Both the position numbers and the translations under genes were made by a program. The notes beneath the pieces were generated by a model, which did no database searches, had not been told where the DNA came from, and was given only the letters and a program-made list of their open reading frames with translations. Shown here piece after piece: positions 62,045-64,000 of a stretch of 64,000 nt of DNA. The first letter of the stretch is position 1. Each line of letters begins with the position of its first letter. This DNA comes from Micrococcales bacterium. GTDB lineage: Bacteria > Actinomycetota > Actinomycetes > Actinomycetales > Microbacteriaceae. The stretch spans positions 777,065 to 841,064 of the forward strand of contig JAFKIY010000001.1 of the NCBI GenBank assembly GCA_017306245.1, read 5' to 3'.

Positions 62045-63197
62045 CGGCATCCTCCGCGGCATCCCGTTCGATGTCACCGGCAGGGTCGTCAGCGGGCTCC
62101 TCGGCGGGCTCCTCGAACACTTCGATCTCCAGGTCGTCCGCCTCGTCGCCGGAGGAAAGCGCCGCGGTCGCGCGGTCGGATCTCGCGAACCAGACCTCGG
62201 CTTCGTCCGCCCGGCCCAGATCCTCCAGCACCGCGGCATACGCATCGAACAGGGCAGGGCTCCACGAGTACGCGGTGTCAGGGTCGAGCTGTGGAATCTG
62301 CAGCTCGACGAGTGCCGCCTCCGTCTGGCCGAGGTCCAGCCGCGCACCGGACATGGCAATGGCGAGCTCCACCTGCACGCCCACCGGGAGGTTCGCCTTC
62401 GGAACCGACCGGCCAAGCTCGAGCGCCTTCTCCGGCCGCCCCAATCCGCGTTCGCAATCCACCATCATGGGCAACTGGTCGTCGCGGCCGGAAATCCGCC
62501 GGTAGGTTCGAAATTCGCGCAAAGCGAGCGCGAAGTCTCCGGTCGAGTACGCCGTGATCGCCAGCGTCTCACGCACCACGGCGATCCGACCGGCCCGGCG
62601 GGCGGCGGATACCGCGTGTTCGTGCGCGAGCGCGGGATTCTCCTCGATGAGCCGCGCAGCCATGACAAGATGCCGGGCGACCTCGTCGGCATTCTCCTTG
62701 CTCAGGGTCTTCAATTGCGCCCTGGCGACCCGATCCAGCTGGTTGGGGAGAACGTCCTCGGGGATGTCCGGTGCATAGTGACGCGGGCGGACCGACTTGA
62801 TTCCGTACGGGTCGCGATCCTGGGGAGTCTCGAGTTCCCGTGCGGACGAGTCACCCCGTGCCGGGGCGCCGTCGCGGGTCCACAACCTCCGCTCGGAATC
62901 CTGCGGCTTGCCGGGCCGGCGATCTCCGCCGTCACGCTTCCCGCCGCCCCGCTTGTCGCCGCCGCGCTTCTGCCAGGCCGGTTTGTCGCCATCCCGACTC
63001 GGACGCGCAGGCCGCTCGCTGTCGCGTTTCTGCCATGCGGGCTTGTCGCCGCTTCGCTCGGGGCGCCCGCCGGCGCCGGATTTCCCGGAATTCGGCCGCT
63101 TCGACGACGGTGTGCCCTTCGCCGGACGCGCCGACCCCGGGCGCTGGCCGCGAGGCGGGCCACCGGGACGGCGGGGTCGATCTGGGGTGTCGGCCAC
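62037..63197 (-). CDS. TPR-like protein with a basic repeat-rich N-terminus (Rv1691-like)
   Basis: A 386-residue protein. Residues 1 to about 130 are a disordered, Arg/Gly/Lys/Pro-rich region with repeats such as GDKPAWQKR (at about 50 and 71). Residues about 140-330 are helical with TPR-like spacing (ALREFRTYRRISGRDDQLPMMVDCERGLG). The tail is very acidic (EEPAEEPADDPAGDIERDAAEDADD). The basic front and acidic end suggest RNA or ribosome contact, but no function is known. It heads the minus-strand HAD-tlyA-nadK-recN series. Confidence 0.85.
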   Translation of the reverse strand: MADTPDRPRRPGGPPRGQRPGSARPAKGTPSSKRPNSGKSGAGGRPERSGDKPAWQKRDSERPARPSRDGDKPAWQKRGGDKRGGGKRDGGDRRPGKPQDSERRLWTRDGAPARGDSSARELETPQDRDPYGIKSVRPRHYAPDIPEDVLPNQLDRVARAQLKTLSKENADEVARHLVMAARLIEENPALAHEHAVSAARRAGRIAVVRETLAITAYSTGDFALALREFRTYRRISGRDDQLPMMVDCERGLGRPEKALELGRSVPKANLPVGVQVELAIAMSGARLDLGQTEAALVELQIPQLDPDTAYSWSPALFDAYAAVLEDLGRADEAEVWFARSDRATAALSSGDEADDLEIEVFEEPAEEPADDPAGDIERDAAEDADD

Positions 63198-63259
63198 GGC
63201 TCTTTGCTCCTTGTCGCTGTGCTGGTTTCAGGACGATGACCAGCAGTGTACTTAACGCA

Positions 63260-63302
63260 AAATGGCCACCCTCCGTGTTTAACAACACAGTGGTGGCCAT
63301 TT
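63260..63302 (-). terminator. rRNA operon terminator
   Basis: AAATGGCCACC (63260-63270) pairs with GGTGGCCATTT (63292-63302); an inner GTGTT/AACAC stem (63275-63279/63284-63288) sits in the 21-base loop. It starts 10 bases past the 5S 3' end on the minus strand and is followed by TTTTG, so it ends the rRNA transcript. Confidence 0.8.
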
Positions 63303-63311
63303 CACAAAGAA

Positions 63312-63428
63312 GTCCGGCGGTGTCCTACTCTCCCACAAGGTCCCCCTTGCAGTACCATCGGCGCAGAGAGTCTTAGCTTCCGGGTTCGGAATGTGACCGG
63401 GCGTTTCCCTCTCGCTATGGCCGCCGAA
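63312..63428 (-). rRNA. rrf: 5S ribosomal RNA
   Basis: On the minus strand this stretch reads GTTTCGGCGGCCATAGCGAG at the 5' side and ends TACTGCAAGGGGGACCTTGT, then GGGAGAGTAGGACACCGCCGG. The ends pair as the 5S helix I (TCGGCGG/CCGCCGG). It follows the 23S gene in the usual 23S-5S order. The spacer from about 63429 to 63560 shows nothing further. Confidence 0.92.
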
Positions 63429-63562
63429 ACACTATTGATTTATGTATCGATTGTGGCCAGAACTTTGGTTCTGGACGCAGTCCCCGACCGTAAATCGGGA
63501 ACCACAAAGTGGACGCGTGCAAATTCTCATTAATCCTCATGCCGTCGAAACGCCTGGGATTG

Positions 63563-64000
<438 letters not shown>

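Overview
The window reads as a high-GC actinobacterial chromosome, most probably from the family Microbacteriaceae. This rests on gene order, not on any search. The block from 47 to 63 kb runs der, cmk, tyrA, rluB, scpB, scpA, parA, xerD, NUDIX, pyrG, recN, nadK, tlyA, small ORF, HAD phosphatase and TPR protein. It matches the conserved actinobacterial order known from the Mycobacterium tuberculosis Rv1691-Rv1713 region. The garA-ftsR-MerR block and a PASTA kinase next to class II DAHP synthase are also actinobacterial signatures. GTG starts, 1-20 bp gene overlaps and terminators without U-tracts fit the same group.

Layout. 0-15 kb is core: a PASTA Ser/Thr kinase, DAHP synthase, an acyltransferase, an acyl-CoA ligase, peptide deformylase, a MinD-like ATPase, pyruvate carboxylase, a ParA-like ATPase, two MerR regulators (one FtsR), the FHA protein GarA/OdhI and a CDP-alcohol phosphatidyltransferase. 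15-24 kb is a catabolic locus: a PucR regulator on the minus strand diverges from a tightly overlapping six-gene operon. That operon encodes AllH, AllF (FdrA) and AllG, carbamate kinase, a cysteine hydrolase of the biuret/triuret-hydrolase type, and a permease whose C-terminus carries an allophanate-hydrolase C-terminal domain. 24-44 kb is mixed accessory and housekeeping sequence: an ECF sigma-ogt-tag alkylation-repair operon, a long-form GAPDH, a J-domain/NERD fusion, msrA, hemerythrin, an MFS transporter, a dGTPase-like HD protein, a UbiB/ABC1 kinase and several small membrane proteins. 43.6-46.7 kb looks like an acquired patch abutting tRNA-Pro(GGG); it holds a DUF1643 protein and an exonuclease-BRCT protein. 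47-63 kb is the conserved core block. The right edge holds 5S rRNA and the 3' part of 23S rRNA on the minus strand.

The most interesting system is the 15-24 kb locus. AllF, AllG and AllH together are known in E. coli as the oxamate carbamoyltransferase that turns oxalurate and phosphate into oxamate and carbamoyl phosphate, from which carbamate kinase makes ATP. Here these genes are joined to a hydrolase and an unusual transporter fusion instead of the allantoin genes. This suggests an energy-conserving route for a small ureido compound such as oxalurate, biuret, triuret or allophanate. The substrate is inferred and cannot be read from the sequence.

Other points of note: tlyA has no ATG, GTG or TTG codon ahead of its S4 domain; a 17-bp copy of the tRNA-Pro 3' end forms the last codons of the exonuclease gene; and a 25-bp-arm inverted repeat lies between cmk and der. 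Coordinates of starts were adjusted by family alignment from memory, overlap geometry and ribosome-binding sites, and alternatives are stated.
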